33,609 bases of DNA from Winogradskyella sp. (GCF_016744625.1 NZ_JADGDZ010000033.1:1-33609), one strand, 5' to 3'. Positions 25,701-33,562 are shown, counted from the stretch's first letter. The notes: generated from the sequence alone by a model not told the origin. Numbers and translations are program-made.

Positions 25701-25957
25701 TTGAGAATTTTTATGGGCATCTTAAAGATGGTTTACCAAAAGACGAGGCCTTACAAAAAGCAAAGTTAGATTATATTGCTAGCGCAGAAGGTAGAACTAT
25801 ATCACCTCAATATTGGGCTGGCTTAGTATTAATTGGTGATAATTCACCAATTGATATTTCTACTACAAGCTATTGGTGGATATGGCTCATCTTAGGCATT
25901 ACCGTTTTAATAGCTATAGTGCTTTTTAGAATAAACTTGAAGATGCGTAAAATCTAA
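22712..25957 (+). CDS. Exported TPR-CHAT protein (caspase-like protease), second paralogue
   Basis: 1081 residues from ATG 22712, which forms an ATGA overlap with the preceding stop; a longer in-frame start at 22652 lies inside the upstream gene and is unlikely. Same layout as the first copy: signal peptide (YVVLLIFIIGFTFSSNAQ), long TPR region, CHAT domain with H903 (IIHIGTHAESN) and C953 (AILTACETGK), then a membrane helix (WWIWLILGITVLIAIVLF) and basic tail. The TPR half shares only weak similarity with the first copy, whereas the CHAT core is close to identical, so the pair looks like an old duplication with a constrained effector domain. Last gene of the sigma operon. Expected to be envelope-anchored and to act on a substrate outside the cytoplasm. 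Confidence 0.9.
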   Translation: MKTLSSYNMYVVLLIFIIGFTFSSNAQTHSLSDTELIDSLLSNKDFKKADSVLINNINKLKQKQDYLELAKRIYYVGKIALKQNGKETAITKANNFANSLTDATDSLSVARQKYLVLSRFYVLLRDYKTSSEQNLIALEITKKMPDATGDLFGLIHHNLSIDYRRLGNIKKATWYSHKSLKNYLSYPKSDKTKILDAYNSLGGRMWDAYKIDSALFYFKKGEDIITKLEPTPMNKYYYAASNQANMASIYSTLGNTKESIKYNEKSIKNYLAFLKSDAEGKDFFKEEARMFLHMTIENYASDFAKQGNLKKAKDLNTFTLEEKKKYLAKNDPEIAFTNLQVANSHIKLKDFETAEKFVNKGLDIYLNNEQKDYLGIADGYYYKGVVNEYYNNTEIAKECYEESENYYKSVFGDSYDPFYLEAMLTFSNFYSKNGYTKKAIEIATTTYNYVVKNQGKSTVLEYSQLLNLADIQYKSKNYIEASKQINKALELLNVSYSSEVNELNASNKPMALLLQSKVALKLKNNKDALFLKNEFKRLKEAISILEQQKIMASEDQNISIILDDNDDVFELSKEIAMMLYKETKDENYLKEVLSIHESKLYNKIRQQLNIQSNFTIDGIPESIIEKEKLLKDELNSALGIEDGIGKFLETNENWVNYLEILKRDYPKYYNLRYASISKSLNLNHSNFYNKTSIIRYVIIQEKLYVFIIEKDKIEAYNINVNKLNTELTAKENKNSLLENNLNSYSNLYDILWRPFEKTITNKSVIIVPDGELFNLSFEVLTTTKVNSFIELAEKSLLNKYNISYNYSLLLIDKNKKPKFFEKNFVAFTPEFNDQMKNNYKIAIKDSVLLDKSYLTLLPQPFTVSLAREYSQLFDGNSFVNEKASKQIFTQQAKEHKIIHIGTHAESNNISPEFSRLIFAKNLDDVKNTDNNSLYTYEIYNQNLASNLAILTACETGKPGFQPGEGMISLAHAFNYAGSESILTSLWKIDEQSSATIIENFYGHLKDGLPKDEALQKAKLDYIASAEGRTISPQYWAGLVLIGDNSPIDISTTSYWWIWLILGITVLIAIVLFRINLKMRKI
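25381..25849 (+). repeat. Direct repeat, CHAT core copy 2
   Basis: Partner of 22151-22619, with no insertions or deletions between them in the parts I compared. It covers the catalytic His and Cys codons and the motif GEGMISLAHAFNYAGSESIL, which is identical in both proteins. Confidence 0.8.
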
Positions 25958-26076
25958 TTTTTATAATAAAATTTTAGAACATTACAATACTAACTTAGAC
26001 ACTTAAGTAAGTGATGAATCTTGAAATTAAGTTTCAGTCATTTCAAAAATTTGCTCACAATTAAATGCTTTCTCGA

Positions 26077-26109
26077 TGTAATGATATATGCTATTAATTA
26101 ATCATTACA
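26077..26109 (+). promoter_or_regulatory. Inverted repeat directly before the metallopeptidase start
   Basis: TGTAATGAT (26077-26085) and ATCATTACA (26101-26109) form a perfect 9-bp inverted repeat with a 15-base spacer, ending 5 bases before ATG 26115. It may be an operator or, if transcribed, a hairpin covering the translation start. No fitting TAnnTTTG element is seen in the 157-base gap, so the promoter of the metallopeptidase gene may be non-standard. Confidence 0.35.
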
Positions 26110-26114
26110 TTATT

Positions 26115-29100
26115 ATGAATAAAACCGTACACACCTTTATCTCGCTATTATTTTTATTGTCAGGATTAACAGGATTCAGTCAAACTAATCCTTGGATTCA
26201 AAAAAATCCTATTTCTGTTGAAAACAAAACAGGTTTTGAAAATTTAAAAACAGAACAACACAAATTTTACTCACTAAACCAAAACCTCCTTATAGAAAGC
26301 CTTATTAATGTCCCTCAAAGAGGTGTTAACGATAACCTAACTACTATTAAAATTAGTTTTCCTAACGAAAATGGTGACTCTGAGGTCTTCTCAATTTTTG
26401 AAGCTTCTGTTTTAGCAACATCACTATCTCAGAAATATCCTAACATTAAGTCTTATGTAGGCTACTCAGAATCTGGATCAATTTTAAGATTTAGTTTAGA
26501 TCACAGAGGTTTGCAAGCTACGATAATGAGTAACAAAAAAACAAGTACTTATATTCAATTCTTAGATCGTAATACTAATAACCATGTGGTTTATAGTGCT
26601 GACGCAAGAAATGATGAATTAAATGACTTCGTGTGCTCAACACCAAACGAATATAATGAAGTTGACAATACTAATTTTCAAAATAGAGATGCCAACGATC
26701 AGCTACTTAGAACTTACAGAATGGCTGTTTCAACTACAGGTGAATATGCTCAATTTCATGGCGGTACAATAGCTGATGCGCTAGCTGCAATAAATGCTAC
26801 AATTACAAGAGTTAATATGGTTTTTGAAACTGATTTAGCAGTAACATTCGAGATTCAAGATTTTGATCAACTCATATATACAGATGCCACAACAGATCCC
26901 TTTGCTGATTCTATTATTGGATCAGATGGTAATAATTTTGGCACATTAGATAGTTGGGGAGCACAATTACAAAACCTTCTTACTACAGAAATTGGCAATG
27001 CAGCATATGACATTGGGCATTTGTTTGCTACAAATACAGCCATAAATGGCAATGCAGGTTGTATTGGATGTGTATGTAATGATGACGATGGCACAAGTGA
27101 TACAGACAATGATAAAGGTGCTGCATATACATCATCTGAAAATCCTATAGGTGAATATTTTGATTTAGTAACTACTCACGAAATTGGTCATCAAATGGGT
27201 GCAAACCACACATGGTCTTTTGCCGAAGAAACAGGAACAATAACAAATTCTGAACCAGGAAGTGGCTCTACCATTATGGGATATGCCGGTATTACAGGTG
27301 ACAACAATGTACAATTAGAACCAGACCCTTACTTTCATTACCATAGTATTAGACAAATCTCTGATAATTTCAACTTTAATAACACATGCTGGATAACCAA
27401 TAATCCTATAACAATTGTCAATAATGCGCCTATAGCAAATGCAGGTAACAATTATACCATTCCGCAAGGAACAGCATATGTTCTCAAAGGAAATGCTACT
27501 GATGCAGATACTGGAGACAATTTATTTTATTGTTGGGAAGGAATAGATAATGGACGTGTAACTAATACTGACTTTGGACCAAACTATATTTCTGGGTCGA
27601 TGGTACGATCTTTACCACCAAATCCTAGTTCTAATAGATATGTCCCAAATTTAGGTAGAGTAGCTGCAAACCAACTCACAGAAACTAATCCTACTTTGGG
27701 ATCTGCTTGGGAAACAGTTTCTATAGTAAATAGAACATTAAATTATGCTTTAACGGTTAGAGACAGAGAGCCAGACGCTTTAGGACTTAACGGACAATCT
27801 AGTTATGATACTATGCAAGTCACAGTTGATCAAAACTCAGGCCCATTTGTAGTGACTTCGCAGACCACAACAGAAACATGGCTTGTAGGCACTAATCAAG
27901 ATATTACTTGGGATGTTGCTGGTACAGATACTGGTAGCGTAAACACACCAAATGTAAATATTCTTTTATCGATTGACGGAGGACAAACATTTCCGTTTAC
28001 ACTTGCCTCCGATATACCTAATTCTGGAAACGCAAACATTGCAGTACCAGATATTGGTGACGTAGATACTAGCACTGCAAGACTTATTGTTGAAGGTAAT
28101 AACAATATCTTTTTTGCTATGAATGCTTCAGATTTCGAAATCTTAAATACTGATTTCATTATAAAATCTGATTATTCTGATAATGCTATTTGCAGTGGAG
28201 ATGATGCTGCATATGACTTTACTTATTTAACATATCTAGGCTTTAATGATCTCACAACTTTTTCAGGCTCAAATCTGCCACCTGGTACTTCTTTAATTTT
28301 TAATCCAACATCTGCTATTACAAACGGAACACAAGTTACAGCATTACTGACAGATACAGAAAACCTATCAAATGGATTTTATTCTTTTGATTTGGTCGCA
28401 ACGTCTGGAAGTGAAAGTTTCTCTGAAACAGTGTATTTAACGGTTTACGATGAAGGTCTTGTTATACCTACTTTACTTAGCCCATTGGATAATGCCATCA
28501 TATCAGAGTTTATAATTAACTTTTCTTGGGATTCAAATTCAAATACAGAATCATATTATCTTGAAGTTTCAGAAGACGATACGTTTTCAAGTGTGGTTAT
28601 CTCTGAATTTATAGAGACCAACAGTTACGCTGCAGAACTCGAACCAGGAACAGAATACTTTTGGCGTGTCACTCCAGAAAATCTGTGTGAAACTGGATTT
28701 ACTTCTAATGAATTTTCATTCATTACTGGTAGTTGTACAGAATATGACGCAACTGATTTACCGATAGAAATTCCAGAATCAGGTGTTAGTAATCCTTATA
28801 ACTCAGTAATTACTATTACTGAAGATTTAGTTATTCAAGATATAAATATCGGAATAACAATTGATCATACATGGAATGAAGATTTAGACATTCTCCTTAT
28901 TGCACCAAATGGTACACAAATCGAATTATCTATAGGTAATGGTGGTAGTGAAGATAATTATACTAATACTATATTTGACCAAGAAGCTACCGAACCTATA
29001 ACTTCAGGAACTCCACCATTTACAGGGAGCTTTATCCCAGAAGGTGATTTATCTTTATTATATGGTTTATCTTCAATGGGAGATTGGACATTGAATGTTT

Positions 29101-29444
29101 CTGATAATTTTTCTGGAGCAGATGGAGGAACAATTCTAAACTTCACAGTAGACATTTGTTCAGCGACTACGTTATCTACTGAAACATTTCAAAATGAAAA
29201 TATGCTATCTATCTATCCTAATCCAGCTAATGGTAATTTTACGATTAGCTCCACAATACCAATGGATGATACAAAAATTAATATATATGACGCTAATGGA
29301 AGATCGGTGCTCAAAACAATGCACAAAACCTATGGTTCATTTTTGCATAAGGAAATTTCAGTAAATCATTTTAGTGCAGGAATTTACTTCGTAGAAGTAA
29401 GTGATGGATTAAGAAAAGTAGTGAAAAAGTTAATTATTAATTAA
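26115..29444 (+). CDS. T9SS-secreted reprolysin-like zinc metallopeptidase
   Basis: 1109 residues from ATG 26115 (the start at 26088 falls in the loop of an inverted repeat). Signal peptide (FISLLFLLSGLTGFSQ), a propeptide-like region, then a metzincin catalytic domain with the zinc motif HEIGHQMGANH (H355, E356, H359, H365) and the Met-turn around M388 (STIMGYAG). Further on come Ig-like strands, a fibronectin type III-like domain (about 785-870, FSWDSNSNTESYYLEVSEDD), a proprotein-convertase P domain (about 897-1014, HTWNEDLDILLIAPNGT) and a type A T9SS sorting domain (LSIYPNPANGNFTIS to VVKKLIIN). It is exported through the Sec and type IX systems to the surface or medium as a protease. 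It follows the CHAT operon on the same strand after 157 bases and has its own strong terminator. Confidence 0.93.
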   Translation: MNKTVHTFISLLFLLSGLTGFSQTNPWIQKNPISVENKTGFENLKTEQHKFYSLNQNLLIESLINVPQRGVNDNLTTIKISFPNENGDSEVFSIFEASVLATSLSQKYPNIKSYVGYSESGSILRFSLDHRGLQATIMSNKKTSTYIQFLDRNTNNHVVYSADARNDELNDFVCSTPNEYNEVDNTNFQNRDANDQLLRTYRMAVSTTGEYAQFHGGTIADALAAINATITRVNMVFETDLAVTFEIQDFDQLIYTDATTDPFADSIIGSDGNNFGTLDSWGAQLQNLLTTEIGNAAYDIGHLFATNTAINGNAGCIGCVCNDDDGTSDTDNDKGAAYTSSENPIGEYFDLVTTHEIGHQMGANHTWSFAEETGTITNSEPGSGSTIMGYAGITGDNNVQLEPDPYFHYHSIRQISDNFNFNNTCWITNNPITIVNNAPIANAGNNYTIPQGTAYVLKGNATDADTGDNLFYCWEGIDNGRVTNTDFGPNYISGSMVRSLPPNPSSNRYVPNLGRVAANQLTETNPTLGSAWETVSIVNRTLNYALTVRDREPDALGLNGQSSYDTMQVTVDQNSGPFVVTSQTTTETWLVGTNQDITWDVAGTDTGSVNTPNVNILLSIDGGQTFPFTLASDIPNSGNANIAVPDIGDVDTSTARLIVEGNNNIFFAMNASDFEILNTDFIIKSDYSDNAICSGDDAAYDFTYLTYLGFNDLTTFSGSNLPPGTSLIFNPTSAITNGTQVTALLTDTENLSNGFYSFDLVATSGSESFSETVYLTVYDEGLVIPTLLSPLDNAIISEFIINFSWDSNSNTESYYLEVSEDDTFSSVVISEFIETNSYAAELEPGTEYFWRVTPENLCETGFTSNEFSFITGSCTEYDATDLPIEIPESGVSNPYNSVITITEDLVIQDINIGITIDHTWNEDLDILLIAPNGTQIELSIGNGGSEDNYTNTIFDQEATEPITSGTPPFTGSFIPEGDLSLLYGLSSMGDWTLNVSDNFSGADGGTILNFTVDICSATTLSTETFQNENMLSIYPNPANGNFTISSTIPMDDTKINIYDANGRSVLKTMHKTYGSFLHKEISVNHFSAGIYFVEVSDGLRKVVKKLIIN

Positions 29445-29464
29445 CTTAAATGCTTAAAGAATAC

Positions 29465-29500
29465 AAAGCCTTTTGAGAAATCAAGAGGCTTTATTTTTTT
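29465..29500 (+). terminator. Rho-independent terminator of the metallopeptidase gene
   Basis: A 12-bp stem (29465-29476 with 29481-29492, one G-T pair) with loop GAAA, followed by ATTTTTTT. It ends 20 bases after the stop codon and points right. Its stem shares the core TTGA-N4-TCAAGAGG with the terminator at 29992-30019. Confidence 0.88.
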
Positions 29501-29519
29501 GAAAGAAACATGAAGTTCT

Positions 29520-29978
29520 CTATACTCTAGATTTATCAATACCTCTATCATACATCACAATACTGCCAGCAACTGAGACATTAAGACTTAATTGAGATTT
29601 AAATTTTACTAAAAAATGGCTTTTTTCTATAGCTTGTTTTGATAGACCGTGATCTTCAGCTCCTAATAAGTAAACACAACGTCTTGGATGATTAAACGTT
29701 TCTAAAGGTTCAGAAGCATCGGTTAACTCTACACCAACCAATCTTGCTCCTTTTGGCAAGTTATTGAAGAAATTTTCAAAAGTATCATAATGAAAATAAG
29801 GCATCGATTTTACAGCATTATGAGTGTCACTCGCTTGTTTAGCGTAACGATTACCAATAGTAAAAATAAAACTAGCTCCAAGATTCTGTGCAGAACGCCA
29901 AAGCACACCTAAGTTTTCTGGAGTCTTCCCATTTTGGATTCCAATAGCAAAGAATTCGTTTGTTAAATTATCTGTCAT
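29520..29978 (-). CDS. TrmH/SpoU family RNA 2'-O-methyltransferase (short, TrmL-like)
   Basis: 152 residues from ATG 29978. The SpoU trefoil-knot motifs are all visible: motif 1 NLGVLWRSAQNLGA (N22, R28), motif 2 LLGAEDHGLS, and motif 3 LSLNVSVAGSIVMYD. It uses S-adenosylmethionine to methylate a 2'-OH in tRNA or rRNA. The length and lack of an extra RNA-binding domain match TrmL-like proteins that methylate the tRNA wobble position, but the target cannot be decided from sequence. An upstream in-frame ATG at 30011 lies inside the terminator hairpin of the sulfatase operon (29992-30019), so 29978 is the start. The gene stands between two similar terminators. Confidence 0.9.
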   Translation of the reverse strand: MTDNLTNEFFAIGIQNGKTPENLGVLWRSAQNLGASFIFTIGNRYAKQASDTHNAVKSMPYFHYDTFENFFNNLPKGARLVGVELTDASEPLETFNHPRRCVYLLGAEDHGLSKQAIEKSHFLVKFKSQLSLNVSVAGSIVMYDRGIDKSRV

Positions 29979-29991
29979 AAAACAAAAGTAA

Positions 29992-30024
29992 AAAACCTCT
30001 TGATTTTTCAAGAGGTTTTATTTT
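29992..30024 (-). terminator. Rho-independent terminator after the sulfatase gene
   Basis: A perfect 12-bp stem (AAAACCTCTTGA at 29992-30003 with 30008-30019) and a 4-base loop, with T-rich flanks on both sides. It lies 20 bases after the sulfatase stop (30039) and separates that operon from trmH. Confidence 0.85.
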
Positions 30025-30038
30025 ACAATTACACCTAT

Positions 30039-31544
30039 TTAGTCTAAACTAAATGTCTTATCAAAATGTGGCATTCCATCGTCCTTCCACTCAACTCCTG
30101 TCTTTTTATTATGCCACCATAATGGCTGGACATGTGTTTTACTCCATGCTTCAGCAGCAATAACTAATTTTTTCAATATATCTGGATGTGATATACTAAT
30201 ATCATTTTTCTCGCTAATATCTTTATCAATATCGAAAAGTTTCCACTTTTGTTTGTAGGCTTTTACAGCTTTCCATTTTCCGTTGCGTACACCAACATCA
30301 CTAAATCCGTTTCTATGTCTCATTGTAAAGATATTATCATCAATTCGCACCTCTTTATTCATCATAAAATTGCTCCACATGTCTTTTCCATCTAAGGTTT
30401 TACTAGAAGGAATATTTGCATCTGCTAATTGAGCAAAAGTTGGATATAAATCTAATGCCGAAATCGGGTTATCATAAATCATTCCCGAAGGTACAACACC
30501 ATTCCAATGGAAAAACATTGGCACTCTATAACCACCTTCATACACACTTCCTTTTCCTTCTTTCAATGGATAATTATTTGCTCCTTTATCTGGTCGTCCA
30601 CCATTATCACTAAAAAACACAATCAACGTATTTTCATACTCACCAGTTGCCTTTAATGCATCTACCATTTTCTGGACACCACGATCTACAGCATAAACCA
30701 TTGCAGCATACGTTTGACGGTTTTTATCTTTGATACTAGCGAATACTTCCATATCCTCTTTCTTAGCTTCGAGTGGTGTGTGAGGTGCATTGTAAGACAT
30801 AAACAAAAAGAAAGGATCATCTTTCTTTGAAGACGCTTCAATAAAACGAACTCCTTGATTAGACAATACATCTGTTAAATATTCATTATCATCTGTAACC
30901 TCTAGTCCATTATGTTCTAAAGGGCCTAAATAATCCCAAATCACTTTTACACCGCGTTCTTTAGCGGCAGCATACTTCGTTTTATAATCTTCTGGATGAT
31001 AATTATGTCCACCTCCTAAGAAACCGTAAAAATCATCAAAACCTCTGTTATTTGGATGGTATTTATCAATAGCACCTAAATGCCATTTCCCAACTAAACC
31101 AGTATGGTAACCAGACTCTTGTAAAGCCTTACTCATAAATTTCTCAGAGATATCAATACCTTCTCCAATTGTTTCGCTATTTGGTGGCAAGTTAAATTGC
31201 GCTCCAATAGTATGTGCATAACGACCTGTCATAATACCTGCTCTACTTGGTCCACAAAAAGGATGTGGTACATAAGCCGAAGTAAATTTTGTCCCAGTTG
31301 CTGCTAAAGCATCTAAAGCTGGTGTTTGTATGTCTTTTGAACCATTAAAACTCACATCACCATAGCCTAAATCATCACAAAGCACCACTAATATATTTGG
31401 TCGCTTTGGTGTTTTTACTGGTTTTGTAGTAACTGCTGTAGATTCTGATTTACTTTCAGAACTGCTGTTTTTTATCGAATTACAAGCTGCTGTAAATATC
31501 AGTATGGCAGCAATTGCGAGTTTAATTCCTTTTGAAATATTCAT
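30039..31544 (-). CDS. Sulfatase (formylglycine-dependent, lipoprotein)
   Basis: 501 residues. The N-terminus is a lipoprotein signal (IAAILIFTAAC, acylated Cys at about 21) with a Ser-rich linker, so the enzyme is anchored in the periplasm or at the outer membrane. The alkaline-phosphatase-fold sulfatase domain begins RPNILVVLCDDLGYGDVSFNG (metal-binding DD). The active-site signature is C97-G-P-S-R in HPFCGPSRAGIMTGRY, where the Cys is turned into formylglycine by a separate maturase not seen here. Other blocks are GKWHLGAIDKYHPNNRGFD, SYNAPHTPLEA and FFSDNGG. It removes sulfate esters, probably from a sulfated polysaccharide, as expected for a marine flavobacterium. The DUF4380-like gene lies 37 bases upstream on the same strand. 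Confidence 0.94.
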   Translation of the reverse strand: MNISKGIKLAIAAILIFTAACNSIKNSSSESKSESTAVTTKPVKTPKRPNILVVLCDDLGYGDVSFNGSKDIQTPALDALAATGTKFTSAYVPHPFCGPSRAGIMTGRYAHTIGAQFNLPPNSETIGEGIDISEKFMSKALQESGYHTGLVGKWHLGAIDKYHPNNRGFDDFYGFLGGGHNYHPEDYKTKYAAAKERGVKVIWDYLGPLEHNGLEVTDDNEYLTDVLSNQGVRFIEASSKKDDPFFLFMSYNAPHTPLEAKKEDMEVFASIKDKNRQTYAAMVYAVDRGVQKMVDALKATGEYENTLIVFFSDNGGRPDKGANNYPLKEGKGSVYEGGYRVPMFFHWNGVVPSGMIYDNPISALDLYPTFAQLADANIPSSKTLDGKDMWSNFMMNKEVRIDDNIFTMRHRNGFSDVGVRNGKWKAVKAYKQKWKLFDIDKDISEKNDISISHPDILKKLVIAAEAWSKTHVQPLWWHNKKTGVEWKDDGMPHFDKTFSLD

Positions 31545-31581
31545 AATTCTTAAGTTTATCTTAGTCTTAATTTAGGTTTTA

Positions 31582-32577
31582 TTAATTTAACTGTAGTTGA
31601 TCCAACAGTGTTTCTTTTTTATTTAAATCTCTAATAAAAAGCTGAATTGTATGCGCGTTAGACCAATCAACTACTTCAAAAAAGAGATGATATACTTGTA
31701 AAGGGTTTACTAGTAAATCTGTTTGTTCTTCTATTATATTTCCGTCAATATCTAAAAGCCTTAATACAGGAAAACCTTCAGTAAATACGCCATACTTACC
31801 TGTAACATTTTCTAATTCTTCATTAAATTCTAATCTTTTTGTTGTTATGCCTGCTAAATTTACATTTAAAACTGGCGAATTATCAATTTGCGCAGCTCCA
31901 TGAATTTCTCTATAACTAAAACTTTCATTTGGATCTAAATTGTACAAAGGTGTTTGTACTTCAGTTTCTATATAACCTTCAGACAAACCACTACAAAAAA
32001 TGGCATTATTTAATCCATGATCGTATTCCAATTCTGGATTGTAAGGCTCCATGATTTTCACAAATGCTGTATTAGTTTTCTTATTGACATAACATAACCA
32101 AGGTTCTGAAGCAATTAAATGCAATCCTGCCATTTGGTTATAATCGTACTCTACTTCATAGATTCCCGGTGCAACCTCGCCTTTCCAGTTGGTACCATGA
32201 TTGTAATATTTTTCAATATGTTCTGGATTGTTTTTATCGAGTTTAAAACGATTACGATTTAAATATCTCCAGCGTTGATCTTTGTTTGTAGTAATTTCGA
32301 ATTGTTCTCCATTTGGTAATTTTAAATCTTTATCAAATGGAATATATGCCACATAATTTTCTCCATCGTGCAAACCAAGTTCGGTCTCAGATACATGTTG
32401 ACTTGAAATTTTAAGGCCTCTTTTCACTTCAGAATCACCAACGTTTTTAAGTAAGTGATCTATATACACTAAACTACTATTAGGCTTAATATATAAGGTT
32501 CTTGAATATTGTAATTCTTCTTCAATCTTATCGGGATATATAAATCCAGTATTCCCAAAAAACTTAGGTACTGGCAA
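31582..32577 (-). CDS. DUF4380-like (mutarotase-fold) protein, 5' end missing
   Basis: About 320-331 residues with a proper stop at 31582 but no convincing start. The frame reaches 32577 only with a TTG and is closed by a stop just before it; there is no signal peptide or N-terminal domain. The chain looks like the later two-thirds of a galactose-mutarotase-like beta-sandwich: LQYSRTLYIKPNSSLVYIDHLLKNVGD, YEVEYDYNQMAGLHLIASEPWLCYVNKKTNTAFVKI (in part), NESFSYREIHGAAQI. This fits DUF4380, which often accompanies polysaccharide-degradation genes, and the sulfatase follows after 37 bases. The missing start coincides with the broken start of the plus-strand gene at 32561, so I regard it as truncated near 32545-32577. 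Assignment to DUF4380 is from pattern memory. Confidence 0.65.
   Translation of the reverse strand: MPVPKFFGNTGFIYPDKIEEELQYSRTLYIKPNSSLVYIDHLLKNVGDSEVKRGLKISSQHVSETELGLHDGENYVAYIPFDKDLKLPNGEQFEITTNKDQRWRYLNRNRFKLDKNNPEHIEKYYNHGTNWKGEVAPGIYEVEYDYNQMAGLHLIASEPWLCYVNKKTNTAFVKIMEPYNPELEYDHGLNNAIFCSGLSEGYIETEVQTPLYNLDPNESFSYREIHGAAQIDNSPVLNVNLAGITTKRLEFNEELENVTGKYGVFTEGFPVLRLLDIDGNIIEEQTDLLVNPLQVYHLFFEVVDWSNAHTIQLFIRDLNKKETLLDQLQLN
32545..32577. other. Breakpoint where two head-to-head genes lose their 5' ends
   Basis: The minus-strand DUF4380-like gene and the plus-strand T9SS gene both begin here in mid-protein. The junction carries CCAGTA (32546-32551) and TACTGG (32569-32574), a 6-bp inverted repeat around 17 bases. 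Either an inversion, deletion or insertion happened here or two unlinked pieces were joined in assembly. Confidence 0.6.
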
Positions 32578-33562
32578 TTATAAAAGGTGGAACTTAATTG
32601 GTAATCCTTACCCCTCATATTTAGATTTTGGAGCATTCTTTACTGCAAACGCAAGTCAATTTGATCCAGGAGGTGCGTATCAAGCTATTTATGGCTATAA
32701 TGGTAATGGATGGACAACATGGAATAACTTAAATGCTACAGACAAAATTGCGCCTGGTCAAGGATTCTTTGTAAGGTCTAAGGTAGGTGGAAGTACGACT
32801 GATGTAACTTTTACACCAGCTATGCGTGCCATTGGTTCTTCAGATGATTTTATTGACCGATCATCAACACCAAATAATGCATTATCAGAATTATTCTTAT
32901 CTAATGAATCAGATACACGCTCTACTAAAATTTATTTTGTTAATAATCAGACACGTGGATTAGATCCTGGCTATGATGCAGGTGCATTTGGCGGAAGTGG
33001 AGCTGGTATATACACACACCTTGTTGAAGATAATACTGGAGTTAATCTTGCGATACAGGCGCTTCCTTATCAAGATTTTAATGATGTTGTTGTACCTGTA
33101 GGAGTTAATGTCAACGCTGGTGTACAAGCTACTCTAGGATTAAATAGTTCAACTACAAACATTCCTTCTAACATTAATATCTATTTAGAAGATAATGTAG
33201 CTAATACATGGACACTATTAAATTCTAATGATTATACGTTTACACCTACTGTTTCTTTAAATGGAACTGGTCGTTTTTATATTCATTTTTCTTCATCAGT
33301 TTTATCTGTTAAAAATGATGTTCTAAATGGATTAAATATATATACTGACCAATCTATTAAGCAAGTGATTGTAAAAGGGCAATTAAATAGTGATACTGTT
33401 GCCACAATTTATGATATACAAGGAAGAGTGGTTCTCTCAAAAGAGTTAAGCATAAATAGTACAACAAACACTATAGATGTCAACAATTTATCTGCGGGAA
33501 TCTATATCGTGAAACTTAAAAACACAAGCGAAACTCGATCACAAAAAATAATTCTTAAATAA
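32561..33562 (+). pseudogene. T9SS-secreted protein, C-terminal fragment (5' end missing)
   Basis: The frame is open from the breakpoint to TAA at 33562, about 333 codons; the first ATG (32822) lies far inside the protein. The sequence just after the junction, GNYKRWNLIGNPYPSYLDF, is a block commonly found late in large flavobacterial T9SS proteins. It continues with strands such as NGWTTWNNLNATDKIAPGQGFFV and SSVLSVKNDVLNGLNIYTD. The end is a type A sorting domain: TVATIYDIQGRVVLSKEL, NNLSAGIYIVKL and the basic QKIILK. The intact gene would encode a much larger exported protein (repeat-rich or adhesin-like N-terminus), whose identity is lost. As it stands it has no start or signal peptide; it is a gene fragment or one side of a chimeric join. 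Confidence 0.75.

Noticed and set aside
18159-25957. CRISPR type III-E or gasdermin defence locus, suggested by the TPR-CHAT proteins
   Set aside because: No repeat array, Cas-like protein, or small gasdermin-like gene is found in the window, and the CHAT proteins here carry signal peptides and membrane anchors.
32822-33562. Complete gene starting at ATG 32822
   Set aside because: The frame is open and clearly protein-coding well upstream (NLIGNPYPSYLDF), and there is no signal peptide at 32822, so this ATG is an internal Met codon.
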